From NCBI RefSeq assembly GCF_024721975.1, contig NZ_JANQBB010000001.1:1178001-1242000 (forward strand): a DNA stretch of 64,000 bases, read 5' to 3'. Shown one piece after another: positions 8,305 through 18,246 of the stretch. Within the stretch, counting starts at the first letter, position 1. Each line of letters starts with the position of its first letter. Position numbers and translations under genes: made by a program. The notes under the pieces are model-generated. The model did not search any database. It was not told where the DNA came from and saw only the letters and a program-made list of their open reading frames with translations. This DNA is from Paenibacillus endoradicis (GTDB taxonomy: Bacteria; Bacillota; Bacilli; Paenibacillales; Paenibacillaceae).

Positions 8305-8364
8305 AATAGACCATAACAAATAGACCATAACAAACCAACATCTTGGCTGTTATGGTCTATTTTT
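8305..8364 (+). terminator. Intrinsic terminator with a duplicated left arm
   Basis: AATAGACCATAACA (8319-8332) pairs with TGTTATGGTCTATT (8348-8361), and a T run follows. The left arm is present a second time as a tandem copy at 8305-8318, so either copy can form the stem. Confidence 0.85.
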
Positions 8365-8443
8365 ATATTAACGAATTGTTCAGATCACTCAATTTGAAAA
8401 ACTAACCACTAGATCATAGAATCATCTATGCAAGCAATTAATT

Positions 8444-9685
8444 TCACAAGTTATACTCACCCTTGTTCATAATCACTTTCTCTTCACCGTTTGCCAATAG
8501 CGCTGTAACGATCATATCGGGTGTTCCGAACATGAAATCGACATGGATTGCAGATTGATTTAACCCTTTAGAGAGCAAGTTATTACGACTACGATCCGTA
8601 TCTACAATGCAACCCGGATAACCTGCACCAAGTGCAATATGGCATGTTCTGTTCTCATCACATAATGTTTCATAGAATAGTAGGTTTTGCTCAGCTAGCC
8701 GAGAGCCATTATGAACAAGCGCTACCTCCCCAAGTCTTCGAGCTCCTTCATCAGTAGCTAGTAACGCTGCCAAATGCTTCTTTCCTACTTTTGCATCGAA
8801 ACTAGTAACTTCTCCACCTGAGAACGTCAGCTGAAAACCATCGATACACTCATTATTCAAATACAACGGTATAGAATTATAGACGACACCAGTCACTTTA
8901 AGGCGATGTGGTGCTGCAAATATTTCCTCAGTAGGTATACTTGGATAAAATTCTTTGCCTTCAATATCAAAGCAATTGCCACCAAACCATTGATTATTAT
9001 CTGCAAGCTCTACTTCAAGATTCGTTCCCAATTCATTAATGAAAATTAGCTTTTTAATATCTAGAGCATTCAGTTTAGCTTTATTACTGAGCAGCGTAGC
9101 GATATGTTTATCCCATGATTCAATAGAGTTATTACTATTACAATAAGTAATATGGAATATAGTCTCCCAAAGCTTAGCGAATGCCTCTTCCCCGTGTAGA
9201 AGAGGAAATACCTTCTCAGCCCATGCGATCGTCGCTACAGGCGAAGCTTGTCTACGTACAACAAATGCAAACTGATCTATTAAGGACGGTTTACGAATAG
9301 ATTTTACTATATTAGACAATAGTAATTCCCGCTCATCCGTTAAAGCAATAACATCATCAGTTGGCGCAATTAATCGAACAAAACATGCTTTAGACTCAAT
9401 ATATTGTTCATTCAAACTACTTTGATTACGATATTGAATCAATAGTTGTTCTTCCGTCGCATATTGATTTCGTAGCGCATTTAACCCCTCGTCTTCCAAC
9501 CTGATCTGCACATCACCTGCTCCTGCAGCGTAACCAGCACTTGCAACGATTTTAGCAAAGTACAACGTATCAGAACTGCATGTGACGACTAACAATTGAT
9601 TACGTTCTAAAGAAACGCCACGTGTGACAATGAGTTTAGCATATTCCGCTAACTGCTTTACTATTTCATTTGACAGCTTCATCAT
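8444..9685 (-). CDS. M29 family aminopeptidase (AmpS/PepS-like)
   Basis: The 413-residue protein matches the thermophilic-type aminopeptidases of family M29. Visible pieces are LAEYAKLIVTRGVSL at the N-terminus, the central LTFSGGEVTSFDAK segment and the metal-binding C-terminal part with EQNLLFYETLCDE, CHIALGAGYPG and IHVDFMFGTPDM. M29 enzymes use two metal ions to remove N-terminal residues from short peptides in the cytoplasm. Start and upstream stop overlap in ATGA, so translation is coupled to pepV. It is the last gene of the long peptide operon. The duplicated-arm terminator at 8305-8364 lies downstream but lacks a good T run on this strand. Confidence 0.88.
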   Translation of the reverse strand: MMKLSNEIVKQLAEYAKLIVTRGVSLERNQLLVVTCSSDTLYFAKIVASAGYAAGAGDVQIRLEDEGLNALRNQYATEEQLLIQYRNQSSLNEQYIESKACFVRLIAPTDDVIALTDERELLLSNIVKSIRKPSLIDQFAFVVRRQASPVATIAWAEKVFPLLHGEEAFAKLWETIFHITYCNSNNSIESWDKHIATLLSNKAKLNALDIKKLIFINELGTNLEVELADNNQWFGGNCFDIEGKEFYPSIPTEEIFAAPHRLKVTGVVYNSIPLYLNNECIDGFQLTFSGGEVTSFDAKVGKKHLAALLATDEGARRLGEVALVHNGSRLAEQNLLFYETLCDENRTCHIALGAGYPGCIVDTDRSRNNLLSKGLNQSAIHVDFMFGTPDMIVTALLANGEEKVIMNKGEYNL

Positions 9686-11091
9686 TTTTCACCACAAATA
9701 TCAATAATGACACTTGTGAAAATTTTAGCTGACGTAATTATATCTTCGATGATGATGTATTCGTCCGCACCATGAATATTTGTCTCTACTCCTGGCATGG
9801 TACAACCGAATGCGACTCCGCCTGGAATACCATGTACATACGTCCCACCACCTACATGCTGGCAATACCCTTCATTACCAGTATATTGTTCATAGTTAGC
9901 TAGCAATGTTTTGACAAAGTCAGTATCTTCAGGAGTATGATGTGCTTTCGAGAATCCGCCTAATTTCAATTCAACATCGTATTTCTGAAGCGAATTAGCA
10001 AGTACATGCATCGTATTATCCTCTGTTGCACAGATAGGAACACGACTATCAATAAAACCGTATAAAGAAGTTGGAGCGAATTTGAAAATAGCAAAATTCA
10101 TTGTTAATTGGCCTGATTTCTCATCTTCCATCTTCAATCCAGCAGCCTCCGCATAATAATCCCCATGTGGGAATACGTCATTGACACCTTTCAATGCACG
10201 GAAAGCAGCACAATCTGCAAATGGCAGTTGTACAAGTAGTGACAACAGTGTTGTTACTGCATTTATTCCTTTATGCGGCAGAGAGGCATGTGCTCCCTTA
10301 CCTTCTACATTAATCTGAATGAGATTGCCTTCATGTGACACTAAAGTTATAGAAGCTCCCGTTTCCGATGATACTTGCTCAGCAAGCGGTGAAATAAGTT
10401 CGATGGTTAGTCCTTCTACTACTGCTTGGGCGTTAGGCGGCACAACATTAACACGGTATCCACCTTCAACGCTTACGATGCGCGGTAATTGTGTTTCCTC
10501 GCTAAAATTTCCACTGAACGAAGTTCGCAGACCCCCTTTTTCCGTATTGATTACCGGAAACTCTCCGTCAGGCGAAAATACATAAGTAGGAGGCTGCTCT
10601 TTCTGGAAGTAATACTTCGTGTCGGCACAACCACTTTCTTCATCCGTTCCAACTATTAATCTAGCATTTGATTTCAATGGGATGCCAAGTTCTTTCACTG
10701 CCGCTAGAGCGAACAAAGATGCAATCGTAGGACCTTTATCATCACTTGCACCACGACCGTACATTTTACCTTCTTCGATCTCGCCGCCGAATGGTTGCTT
10801 AGTCCAATTCGTTCCTTCGCCAACAACATCAACATGGACAAGTATTCCTAATTCTGACGGTAATTCGTTCAAATTGATTGTACCTACATAGTTTTCATGA
10901 TTCGTAGTTAGTAATCCTAATTCATCAGCCATTTTCAATGTGAGTTGAAGTGCTTCAGCAGGACCTTCTCCGAATGGAAATTGCTCAGTAGCTTCTCCCT
11001 TCACACTTTGCACAGCGATTAGCTTTTGAATATGTGATAGAAACTTATCATAGTTGTTCTCAAAGTATTGTTCAATTTGTGCTTTCACCAT
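9682..11091 (-). CDS. pepV: Dipeptidase PepV (M20 family)
   Basis: The 469-residue protein has the PepV/Sapep layout. Zinc-binding residues lie in GILVHVDVVGEG, MYGRGASDDKGP (bridging Asp), VGTDEESGC (Glu pair) and a C-terminal His (ETNIHGADEY). A lid insertion lies in the middle. PepV cleaves dipeptides, including some unusual ones with an N-terminal D or beta residue, in the cytoplasm. The gene starts 33 bases after the C-S lyase stop and overlaps the M29 gene by four bases. Together they would finish the breakdown of peptides brought in by the Opp system encoded upstream. Confidence 0.92.
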   Translation of the reverse strand: MVKAQIEQYFENNYDKFLSHIQKLIAVQSVKGEATEQFPFGEGPAEALQLTLKMADELGLLTTNHENYVGTINLNELPSELGILVHVDVVGEGTNWTKQPFGGEIEEGKMYGRGASDDKGPTIASLFALAAVKELGIPLKSNARLIVGTDEESGCADTKYYFQKEQPPTYVFSPDGEFPVINTEKGGLRTSFSGNFSEETQLPRIVSVEGGYRVNVVPPNAQAVVEGLTIELISPLAEQVSSETGASITLVSHEGNLIQINVEGKGAHASLPHKGINAVTTLLSLLVQLPFADCAAFRALKGVNDVFPHGDYYAEAAGLKMEDEKSGQLTMNFAIFKFAPTSLYGFIDSRVPICATEDNTMHVLANSLQKYDVELKLGGFSKAHHTPEDTDFVKTLLANYEQYTGNEGYCQHVGGGTYVHGIPGGVAFGCTMPGVETNIHGADEYIIIEDIITSAKIFTSVIIDICGEK

Positions 11092-11124
11092 TATTCACCT
11101 CGAATTATGTTTACATAATACAAA

Positions 11125-12291
11125 TTATGATCGTGTTAGTTTTAATCGTGCTAATGCCTTCACAAGTTGCTCATGAGGAGTTGCTAGATTGATTCTAGTA
11201 AAACCTGATCCGCCCATTCCAAAATGCCAGCCTTGATCAAGATCAAGTGCAGCTTCTTCTAGTAAGAAGCTTTCGAGCTGTTCATTATTAAGCAATAAGT
11301 TATTCCAATTAATCCATGCTAGATAAGTACCCTCAATTGGACTAACCGTTACGTCAGGGAAATGATTACGGAAGAATTGTTCAACATATTCAATGTTTTT
11401 GCTAACATACTGTAGCATTTCATCAAACCATGCTTCTCCTTCGTCATAAGCTGCTATAATCGCATCACGGATAAATGGGTTCATACTTCCATAATGATCA
11501 ATGCGTCGTTGTGCAAGAAACTTCTCACGAATGCGATCTGATGAGATAATCGCATTGGCATGACTAAAGCCAGTGAAATTAAAACTTTTACCAATCGAAG
11601 TTAAGACGACTGATATATCTCTAGCATGCTCTATTTTTAATAAAGGAGTTGTCTCATTTCCCTTGAATACAATTTCAGCAAATATTTCATCGCTAATTAG
11701 CATTACATCATACTTGATTGCCAACTGAACGATTCTTGAAAGATCGACATCATTCCATACTTTCGATACAGGGTTATGAGGATTGCAAATAATCATAATT
11801 TTATTAGAAGGAACTGACATTAACTCTTCTAGCTGTTCAAAATCTATACAGTATAAGCCTTGTTCGTAACGTAGTTGATTCACTGCAATCGTTCGATTAT
11901 TAGTCGTAATCACTCGCTCATATAACATATACACTGGAGGCTGAATAATTACGCCGTCTTGTTCGTTAGAAAATGCTTTAATACATGATCCTATTGCATG
12001 CAATGTACCATTCGTTGGCACAATCCATTCTTTCTGTATCTCCCAGTTGCGTCTGCGTCTCATCCAAGATATGATGCTGTCTGTATATTTTTGATCAGCA
12101 AGCGTGTAACCGTATAAGCCATTTTTTGCGCGCTTTGTTAGGGCTTCGATGACTACAGGAGCTGTAGGGAAATCCATTTCAGCACCACAAAAAGTAATCC
12201 CATCCCGCTCCATTACAGTAGCTGGTGTTTCAATATGCTTCATGTTGCCAAATGATTCTCGAACGGCTAACTGATCGAAATTATACTTCAT
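11125..12291 (-). CDS. patB: MalY/PatB family C-S lyase (PLP enzyme)
   Basis: The 388-residue fold type I PLP enzyme belongs to the MalY/PatB group. Visible residues are ICNPHNPVSKVW (Asn170), ISDEIFAEIV (Asp201) and the Schiff-base lysine Lys235 in SIGKSFNFTGF. PatB-type enzymes split cystathionine or S-alkyl cysteines to a thiol, pyruvate and ammonia. The start overlaps the end of the RidA gene by 11 bases. RidA proteins destroy the reactive enamine that such a lyase releases, so the pairing is functionally sensible. It is possibly a scavenger of cysteine conjugates arriving as peptides. Confidence 0.88.
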   Translation of the reverse strand: MKYNFDQLAVRESFGNMKHIETPATVMERDGITFCGAEMDFPTAPVVIEALTKRAKNGLYGYTLADQKYTDSIISWMRRRRNWEIQKEWIVPTNGTLHAIGSCIKAFSNEQDGVIIQPPVYMLYERVITTNNRTIAVNQLRYEQGLYCIDFEQLEELMSVPSNKIMIICNPHNPVSKVWNDVDLSRIVQLAIKYDVMLISDEIFAEIVFKGNETTPLLKIEHARDISVVLTSIGKSFNFTGFSHANAIISSDRIREKFLAQRRIDHYGSMNPFIRDAIIAAYDEGEAWFDEMLQYVSKNIEYVEQFFRNHFPDVTVSPIEGTYLAWINWNNLLLNNEQLESFLLEEAALDLDQGWHFGMGGSGFTRINLATPHEQLVKALARLKLTRS

Positions 12292-12760
12292 AACTTCCCT
12301 GCTCTCTTAACTCGAATATTCCTTCGATTTCAACAGTTACATTCATTGGAAGTTGATTCGTACCTACAGCTGAGCGAGCATGTTTACCCTCTTCGCCGAA
12401 AATATCCATTAGTAGTTGAGAAGCAGCATTGACCACAATATGTTGCTGGTCAAAACCTACTTCACTACTTACGAAAGCCATTAATTTGATACAACCTTTA
12501 ATATCATCCAAATTGCCTGTATAGTATTTTAGTGCTGCGACCATATTTGTTATACATAATCTCGCAGCATCCTGTGCGTAAGCAATTGAGCGTTCAGTAC
12601 CCACTTTCCCAGTGTACACTGGTACTCCGTTAATCATCGGTACTTGTCCTGATACATATAGTACTTGACCAACTTGCTTCACAGGAACATATAAAGCACC
12701 AGGTGGTGAGTTAGGAGGAATTTTGATTCCAAGTTTTACAATTCGTTCTTCTATGTTCAT
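12281..12760 (-). CDS. RidA family protein
   Basis: The 159-residue protein has the RidA/YjgF fold: QVLYVSGQVPM near the front, the conserved NMVAAL helix (CITNMVAALKYYTG), and a C-terminal GTNQLPMNVTVEIEGIFEL with an aromatic-free end. It is longer than classical RidA (about 128 residues), as in the XRE-side subfamily. The ATG at 12760 is preceded by CGGAGGACAT; an upstream in-frame ATG overlaps the regulator gene and has no ribosome site. RidA hydrolyses enamine/imine products of PLP lyases. The next gene encodes such a lyase, and the two overlap. Confidence 0.88.
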   Translation of the reverse strand: MNIEERIVKLGIKIPPNSPPGALYVPVKQVGQVLYVSGQVPMINGVPVYTGKVGTERSIAYAQDAARLCITNMVAALKYYTGNLDDIKGCIKLMAFVSSEVGFDQQHIVVNAASQLLMDIFGEEGKHARSAVGTNQLPMNVTVEIEGIFELREQGSYEV

Positions 12761-12779
12761 ATGTCCTCCGAAAAGAATT

Positions 12780-13403
12780 CTATTCTTCTTCAATCTCATT
12801 CAAATAGTTATAGATTGTGTATCTTGAAACTTTCAATTTCTCCGAAACAAATGGTACAGATTTATGCATATCGAACACATTTTTCTGTTTAAGTAGCTTA
12901 ATTAATTTCATGCGATCCCGTTTATTCATATCTTCAACTGGCTTTCCAATAACTGCTAAGCATTCATCAAATAAAGTACTTACCATACCTTCACCAGCTT
13001 GGGATATGGCACTTTGCAAATCACCGCCAACATTCATCAAGTTCAGTAATAAGCGATTCGCTTGTACTAACTCAGAGAAATCAAAGTTAATCCCTAACGC
13101 AAACTTATAATCTTCCCCAATCATATGAAAGGTAGAACTTTTTATTTGCCTGCCGTCTGGTGTAATTGCGAGATGATTAATAAAATCTACTTCTTTCAAC
13201 ACTTCATTCATATCTTTAGTTGAACCTAATACATCAACAATCGAACCTACTTCCCGGCCTGTAACTTCATTATTGTAAATTGACAGTATCGGGTTTCCTT
13301 TTACATTCATGTCGTGGATTAAAGTTTCACACTGTTTACCAAAAGTCTCTGCAAGTCCTTTAGCTACGCGATCGAGGAATGAATAAGCTTCATCTCTATT
13401 CAT
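12780..13403 (-). CDS. YheO/DauR-like transcriptional regulator
   Basis: The 207-residue protein has an N-terminal YheO-like PAS domain (about residues 5-120, containing CETLIHDM and the GREVGSIVDVLG loop) and a C-terminal helix-turn-helix (KLIKLLKQKNVFDMHKSVPFVSEKLKVSRYTIYNYLNEI). DauR, a regulator of D-arginine breakdown, has this layout, as does YheO. It sits inside the peptide operon, 18 bases after the pmbA-like gene and 19 bases before ridA. It probably controls this operon in response to a peptide-derived ligand. Ligand and operator are unknown. Confidence 0.85.
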   Translation of the reverse strand: MNRDEAYSFLDRVAKGLAETFGKQCETLIHDMNVKGNPILSIYNNEVTGREVGSIVDVLGSTKDMNEVLKEVDFINHLAITPDGRQIKSSTFHMIGEDYKFALGINFDFSELVQANRLLLNLMNVGGDLQSAISQAGEGMVSTLFDECLAVIGKPVEDMNKRDRMKLIKLLKQKNVFDMHKSVPFVSEKLKVSRYTIYNYLNEIEEE

Positions 13404-13421
13404 CTAACTGCCTCCACACTT

Positions 13422-14789
13422 TTATTTACCTGAAACTGTAATTCCTTTTACTAATAATGAAGGTGAACCATAACAGCCATATGCCATTGGCGCACCTGGT
13501 CTGAAACTCGTTGGCAAGCCATATATAAAGTCGTTTCCAACCATTTCGATATTTTGCAAAAATTCATATAAGTTACCAGCAATCGTCACACCATCAAACG
13601 GCCTAACGATTTTTCCATTTTCAACAACAAATCCAGTAGCTGGAATGGAATATTCACCTGAAATCGCATTGATTCCTGCACCATGGAAATAAGCCGTAAC
13701 ATCCGTCACATATAATCCATTCCCTAGTGCGGCAAACATCTCTTCTTCACTACTCTCACCTTGGGCAATTGAGAAATTAGATGGATATACTTTCGGAGCA
13801 TAATTATAATCCAAGCGCCAGTAGTTACCGCCAGTAGCTTGATGATCTTGGAATTGTTGCGATGTTTCTGTGTCATGTAAATACGTTTGTAGTATTCCCT
13901 TATTCACTAATTCTTTCCTAGTTGAAGGATGTCCAGTCGTGTCAAACGGCCAAACAAACACACCATGATAGTCATGGGGATCGTCGATTATCGTTACGCA
14001 ATTTTCTGCTACTTTTTGTTGTATCTTATCGTTCAAATTAGAAATGTTATTCAACACCGAAGCAGCTGAGAAAAATACGGAAATTCCTTGAACAAATAAC
14101 GAAGCGGTATCATTTGGGAACATAATATTATACGTTCCTGTTGTCACTTGCTCTGCTCCAAAGTATCCTGAGGATTTACGATATCCAGATAACACCATAC
14201 CTTTAACATCAATATGTTCAATCGTTGAACCACCGCGATAAATAAGGGAGTTTTTCAACTGTCCATCTTGCTCAGCTACAACATATAAAGTGCAATAGAT
14301 ATAGTTCATCTGATGACTAACATCAAGTCCTTTTGTATTCACGATGCGAATCGTACAACTATTCGCATGTAATACGCCTGTTGTTTTTTGCAGGTTACTA
14401 TAACTATTAACCTCATTAACAATATTTTGATGCAACTCTTTAATTAACTCGACATCTTCAATTCGTTCATCGCGCTCTTGAAGCGTCTCATACTGCCCTG
14501 AACCATCATAATAAAGATACGGTTTTCCACCAATCGCCTCAATATTATTCGAAACTGCTGCTAGTAGGAAATGTGCGGATTGCTCTGATAGCAATTCTGA
14601 ATAGGCTGTTGCCGATGATCCATTTTTTGTACCTGTAAATGCAACACCAGTTTTGATACTATATTGTTCACCACTTGGAATTGTCATTAAAGTTGAAGTT
14701 CCAGTTACATAGTTCAATTGACAATCTGTAAATCCAGACTGCGCTGCTTCTTCAAAAATATAAGCACGAAACTGATCAAAATTCATCAT
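13422..14789 (-). CDS. pmbA: TldE/PmbA family metalloprotease subunit
   Basis: The protein (455 residues from the ATG at 14789, AGGAGG seven bases upstream) belongs to the TldD/PmbA family and follows tldD by 11 bases. It lacks the HExxxH motif, as expected for the TldE/PmbA half, and keeps the C-terminal GEYSIPATGFVVENGKIVRPFDGVTIAGNL segment. TldD and TldE form a heterodimeric protease that threads short unfolded or modified peptides into an inner chamber; in E. coli it matures microcin B17. The longer frame that starts at 14885 lies within tldD. Here the pair sits among peptide-import and peptidase genes. Confidence 0.9.
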   Translation of the reverse strand: MMNFDQFRAYIFEEAAQSGFTDCQLNYVTGTSTLMTIPSGEQYSIKTGVAFTGTKNGSSATAYSELLSEQSAHFLLAAVSNNIEAIGGKPYLYYDGSGQYETLQERDERIEDVELIKELHQNIVNEVNSYSNLQKTTGVLHANSCTIRIVNTKGLDVSHQMNYIYCTLYVVAEQDGQLKNSLIYRGGSTIEHIDVKGMVLSGYRKSSGYFGAEQVTTGTYNIMFPNDTASLFVQGISVFFSAASVLNNISNLNDKIQQKVAENCVTIIDDPHDYHGVFVWPFDTTGHPSTRKELVNKGILQTYLHDTETSQQFQDHQATGGNYWRLDYNYAPKVYPSNFSIAQGESSEEEMFAALGNGLYVTDVTAYFHGAGINAISGEYSIPATGFVVENGKIVRPFDGVTIAGNLYEFLQNIEMVGNDFIYGLPTSFRPGAPMAYGCYGSPSLLVKGITVSGK

Positions 14790-14800
14790 TGCAACTCCTC

Positions 14801-16180
14801 CTATTTTCCACCAACAACCAGTTTTGAGATTTTGATCATAGGTTGTCCATTCGAAACTGGTAAACTTCCACTTGCAGCACCACATAAACCACCATCAAAA
14901 GCTAAGTCTTTACCTACCATTTCAACATTCATTAATGCTTCTACACCCATTCCCATTATTGTTGCCCCACGAATAGGTTTTGTAATTTCACCATTCTCAA
15001 TTAGATAAGCTTCTTGTACGCTAAAGTTAAATGCACTCGTCTGTGGATTGGCAGTACCACCGCCAAATAACTTCGCGTACACGCCGTACTCAACGCTGCC
15101 AATAATATCTTTATCTTCGTCTGTACCCGGAGCAATATACGTATTCGTCATACGTGATGTTGGACTGAATCGATAAGATTCTTTACGACCACAACCAGTA
15201 GGAGGCATTCCCATCATTCTTGAACCCAATCTATCGATCATATAGCCTCTTAATATGCCATCTTCAATAAGTAGATTTTTCGTTGAAGGTAATCCTTCAT
15301 CATCTACATTCAATGTTCCCCATTCGCCCGGCATCGTACCATCGTCGTAAGCTGTAACTTTACTCGTTGCGATCCGCTCTCCAATCTTGTTGGAGAAGAT
15401 CGACCCACCTCGTGCAACAGAGCTAGATTCAAGCGAATGTCCACACGCTTCATGGAAGAATATCCCTCCTGTGCCATTAGCGATCACGACTGGTAATTCG
15501 CCTACTGGACTCGCATCTGCATAGAGCATCGTCACAGCGGTCTGACTCGCATCTCTACCAATTTTCTCTGGTGAAAACATATGGAACAGCTCTAATCCAC
15601 CTTGAATATCAGCACGATGATTGCCTGTTTGACTCATTGTTCCATCGCTGGCTACTGCACGAACAGCAAAGCTAGTATAGATTCTACGATCTTCGCCGAA
15701 ATAGCCTTCACTTGTTGCTAGAAGTATCTTTTGATCCATATCCTTATAAGTAATGACAGCTTGAACAATTTTGTCGCTATAACTTCTTGCTGCTTCATAG
15801 GCTTTTCTCATAAAATCAACTTTAATGCTAGTGGGCATTGATGAAGGTACAATTAATGTTGGTGAATAATTGACATTGTAACGTTCAACTAATGTGATTC
15901 CACTATGTTGACTTATACCTGTTAGCGAATGAGCCACTTTCTTCGCTAGTTCCAGCATTGCTGCTCTAGAAACATCATTGGTGTATGCATATACACATTC
16001 AGTACCACGAAGTACACGGACAGATGCACCAAAGTCTTGACCAGTAACCGCTGAATCCATCGTTCCATTCGTTAATATCATCGTATTTTTCATTGTGTTT
16101 TCTACAAACACCTCGGCATAGTCTCCACCAGTGGACAATGCCAGATGTATAACTTCTTCTGCTAATTGACGTGATATCAT
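14801..16180 (-). CDS. tldD: TldD family metalloprotease
   Basis: The 459-residue protein is the catalytic half of the TldD/E protease. HEACGH (His243, Glu244, His248) is the HExxxH zinc site, inside the conserved GTGGIFFHEACGHSLE block. The C-terminal GGGTANPQTSAFNFSV segment supplies the remaining ligand region. The ATG has AGAGGTG 8-9 bases upstream. The gene follows oppF by 61 bases and precedes the pmbA-like gene by 11. Placement with Opp genes suggests a role in degrading imported or endogenous modified peptides. No bacteriocin precursor gene was seen nearby. Confidence 0.93.
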   Translation of the reverse strand: MISRQLAEEVIHLALSTGGDYAEVFVENTMKNTMILTNGTMDSAVTGQDFGASVRVLRGTECVYAYTNDVSRAAMLELAKKVAHSLTGISQHSGITLVERYNVNYSPTLIVPSSMPTSIKVDFMRKAYEAARSYSDKIVQAVITYKDMDQKILLATSEGYFGEDRRIYTSFAVRAVASDGTMSQTGNHRADIQGGLELFHMFSPEKIGRDASQTAVTMLYADASPVGELPVVIANGTGGIFFHEACGHSLESSSVARGGSIFSNKIGERIATSKVTAYDDGTMPGEWGTLNVDDEGLPSTKNLLIEDGILRGYMIDRLGSRMMGMPPTGCGRKESYRFSPTSRMTNTYIAPGTDEDKDIIGSVEYGVYAKLFGGGTANPQTSAFNFSVQEAYLIENGEITKPIRGATIMGMGVEALMNVEMVGKDLAFDGGLCGAASGSLPVSNGQPMIKISKLVVGGK

Positions 16181-16241
16181 GTGATGTGCACCTCTTTCTA
16201 TATCTTGAATAAGTTCGTATCATTATATTGTTAAACAATCG

Positions 16242-17204
16242 CTATACCATATGACAAGCTACAAAATGCGCTGGACGAACTTCACGAAGTTCTGGTTTGA
16301 CAACACATTGCTCAGAAGCAATCGGACACCGACTACTGAATTTACAACCCGTTTCCTTGCTAGCTGCAGACATAATATCGCCAGATAACAGCACATGTTC
16401 ACGTTGTTTCTCAAAGATTGGATCTGGTGTTGGTATTGCAGAAAGCAGTCCTTTTGTATAGGGATGCAATGGTTCATTGTATAATTCATCCGTCTCGGCT
16501 TTTTCAACCATATTTCCAAGATACATGACCGCGATATGATCAGAAATATGACGCACCATACTGAGATCATGAGATATGAATAAATACGTTAACCCTAGTT
16601 GCTCTTGTAAATCCATTAGTAAGTTAATGACTTGTGCTTGAATTGAAACATCTAGTGCGGAAATCGCTTCGTCACATACGATAAATTCAGGTTCAACAGC
16701 TAAAGCGCGTGCAATACCAATTCTTTGTCTTTGACCACCGGAAAATTCATGTGGGAAACGACTAGCATGCTCACGATTTAACCCTACCATTCCCAACAAT
16801 TCGTGGATGCGCTCCGTTCTCGCTTTACCGCGATGAAGCTTATGAATCTCTAACCCCTCAGCAATAATATCACCAACGGTCATTCTAGGATTAAGTGATG
16901 CATAAGGATCTTGAAATATCATCTGCATTCCTTTAGTAAGCTGTTTATATTGTTTTCGATTGCTTTTGTGAACGTCGATGCCATCAAAAATAACTTTTCC
17001 ACCGTCAGCATTGTACAAGCGTAATGCAGTTCGACCTACTGTCGTTTTTCCACATCCAGATTCACCCACTAGACCTAGTGTTTTACCACGATCAATTGAG
17101 AAACTAATCTTATCTAGCACTTTATTGAATTTTCCCCCGCCGATCGAGAATTGTTTCTCAAGTTCGATCACTTCTAGCAACGGTTGATTGGAGTTTACCA
17201 TCAT
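16242..17204 (-). CDS. oppF: Oligopeptide ABC transporter ATP-binding protein OppF/DppF
   Basis: The 320-residue ATPase has Walker A GESGCGKT, the Q-loop MIFQDPYASLNPR, signature FSGGQRQRIG, Walker B FIVCDEAISALD and the switch His (FISHDLS). The C-terminal extension with CKFSSRCPIASEQC is specific to the oligopeptide/dipeptide class. Start and upstream stop share TAATG, and AGGAGG precedes the ATG. It pairs with OppD to power import by OppBC. Confidence 0.95.
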   Translation of the reverse strand: MMVNSNQPLLEVIELEKQFSIGGGKFNKVLDKISFSIDRGKTLGLVGESGCGKTTVGRTALRLYNADGGKVIFDGIDVHKSNRKQYKQLTKGMQMIFQDPYASLNPRMTVGDIIAEGLEIHKLHRGKARTERIHELLGMVGLNREHASRFPHEFSGGQRQRIGIARALAVEPEFIVCDEAISALDVSIQAQVINLLMDLQEQLGLTYLFISHDLSMVRHISDHIAVMYLGNMVEKAETDELYNEPLHPYTKGLLSAIPTPDPIFEKQREHVLLSGDIMSAASKETGCKFSSRCPIASEQCVVKPELREVRPAHFVACHMV

Positions 17205-18235
17205 TACATACCTCCTAGTTGCCTTGCAGCATGATCTAGCTTAGGTCGATCTACTTTAGGTGCACTTGGATCTTGTAACCAACATGCAGATTGATGCTCA
17301 CCAACAATAAGAGTGAGTTCTGGATCAACTTCCTTACATATGTTCATACAGTAAAGACATCTTGCAGCAAAGGCACAGCCTTTAGGCGGTGTTAACATAT
17401 CTGGCGGCGTTCCTGGAATGACAGACAACCTGCCACCTCTTGGCTTACTATGACTAGGCATTGACTGCAGTAGGCCCCATGTATATGGATGTTGAGGATT
17501 ATAGAAAATATCTTCTGCAGTGCCCGTCTCAACGATTTTCCCACCATACATAACAGCGATCCGATCAGCCATTTGTGCAACTACACCCATATCATGTGTA
17601 ATAAGGACGATCGCTGTACCTAGATTATCCTTCAAATCATTCATTAATCTTAGAATTTGTGCTTGCATCGTAACGTCTAATGCTGTCGTTGGTTCATCTG
17701 CTAGCAATACGTTAGAATTACATGCCAAAGCAATCGCGATCATAACACGTTGTCGCATACCACCACTGAATTGATGGGGATAGCGTGCCATATTCTCTTT
17801 GGGGCTTGGGATACCAACCATCGTCAGCATTTCTAATGCACGCGCTACAGCATCTGATTGATTGATTTTTTCATGTTTCTTAATTCCTTCAATGATTTGA
17901 TCCCCTACTTTCATCGTTGGATTCAATGAAGTCATTGGATCTTGAAATATCATAGAAATCTCTTTACCACGGATACGTTCCATTTGCTTATCTGTTAACT
18001 TCGTCAGCTCTTTGCCATTATAATTAATCGTTCCATTTTTAATCCGTGCTGGTGGATTAGGTAACAACTTCATAATTGTTTGAACGGTTACACTTTTCCC
18101 GCTACCAGATTCCCCTACTATCGCAAGCGTCTCTTGACTATTTAGATGAAAGGTTACGCCTCTTACCGCTTGTACTTCACCCGCGTAAGTATCAAAAGAG
18201 ACAGCTAAATTATTGACTTCTAATATTTTCTGCAT
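17204..18235 (-). CDS. oppD: Oligopeptide ABC transporter ATP-binding protein OppD/DppD
   Basis: The 343-residue ATPase has Walker A GESGSGKS, Q-loop MIFQDPMTSLNPT, signature FSGGMRQRVM, Walker B LLADEPTTALD and a switch His in LITHDMG. The C-terminal peptide-transporter domain carries a four-cysteine cluster (CAFAARCLYCMNIC), which in related DppD proteins binds an iron-sulfur cluster. It lies 11 bases after oppC and overlaps oppF by one base. Confidence 0.95.
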   Translation of the reverse strand: MQKILEVNNLAVSFDTYAGEVQAVRGVTFHLNSQETLAIVGESGSGKSVTVQTIMKLLPNPPARIKNGTINYNGKELTKLTDKQMERIRGKEISMIFQDPMTSLNPTMKVGDQIIEGIKKHEKINQSDAVARALEMLTMVGIPSPKENMARYPHQFSGGMRQRVMIAIALACNSNVLLADEPTTALDVTMQAQILRLMNDLKDNLGTAIVLITHDMGVVAQMADRIAVMYGGKIVETGTAEDIFYNPQHPYTWGLLQSMPSHSKPRGGRLSVIPGTPPDMLTPPKGCAFAARCLYCMNICKEVDPELTLIVGEHQSACWLQDPSAPKVDRPKLDHAARQLGGM

Positions 18236-18246
18236 GCTATCTCCTC

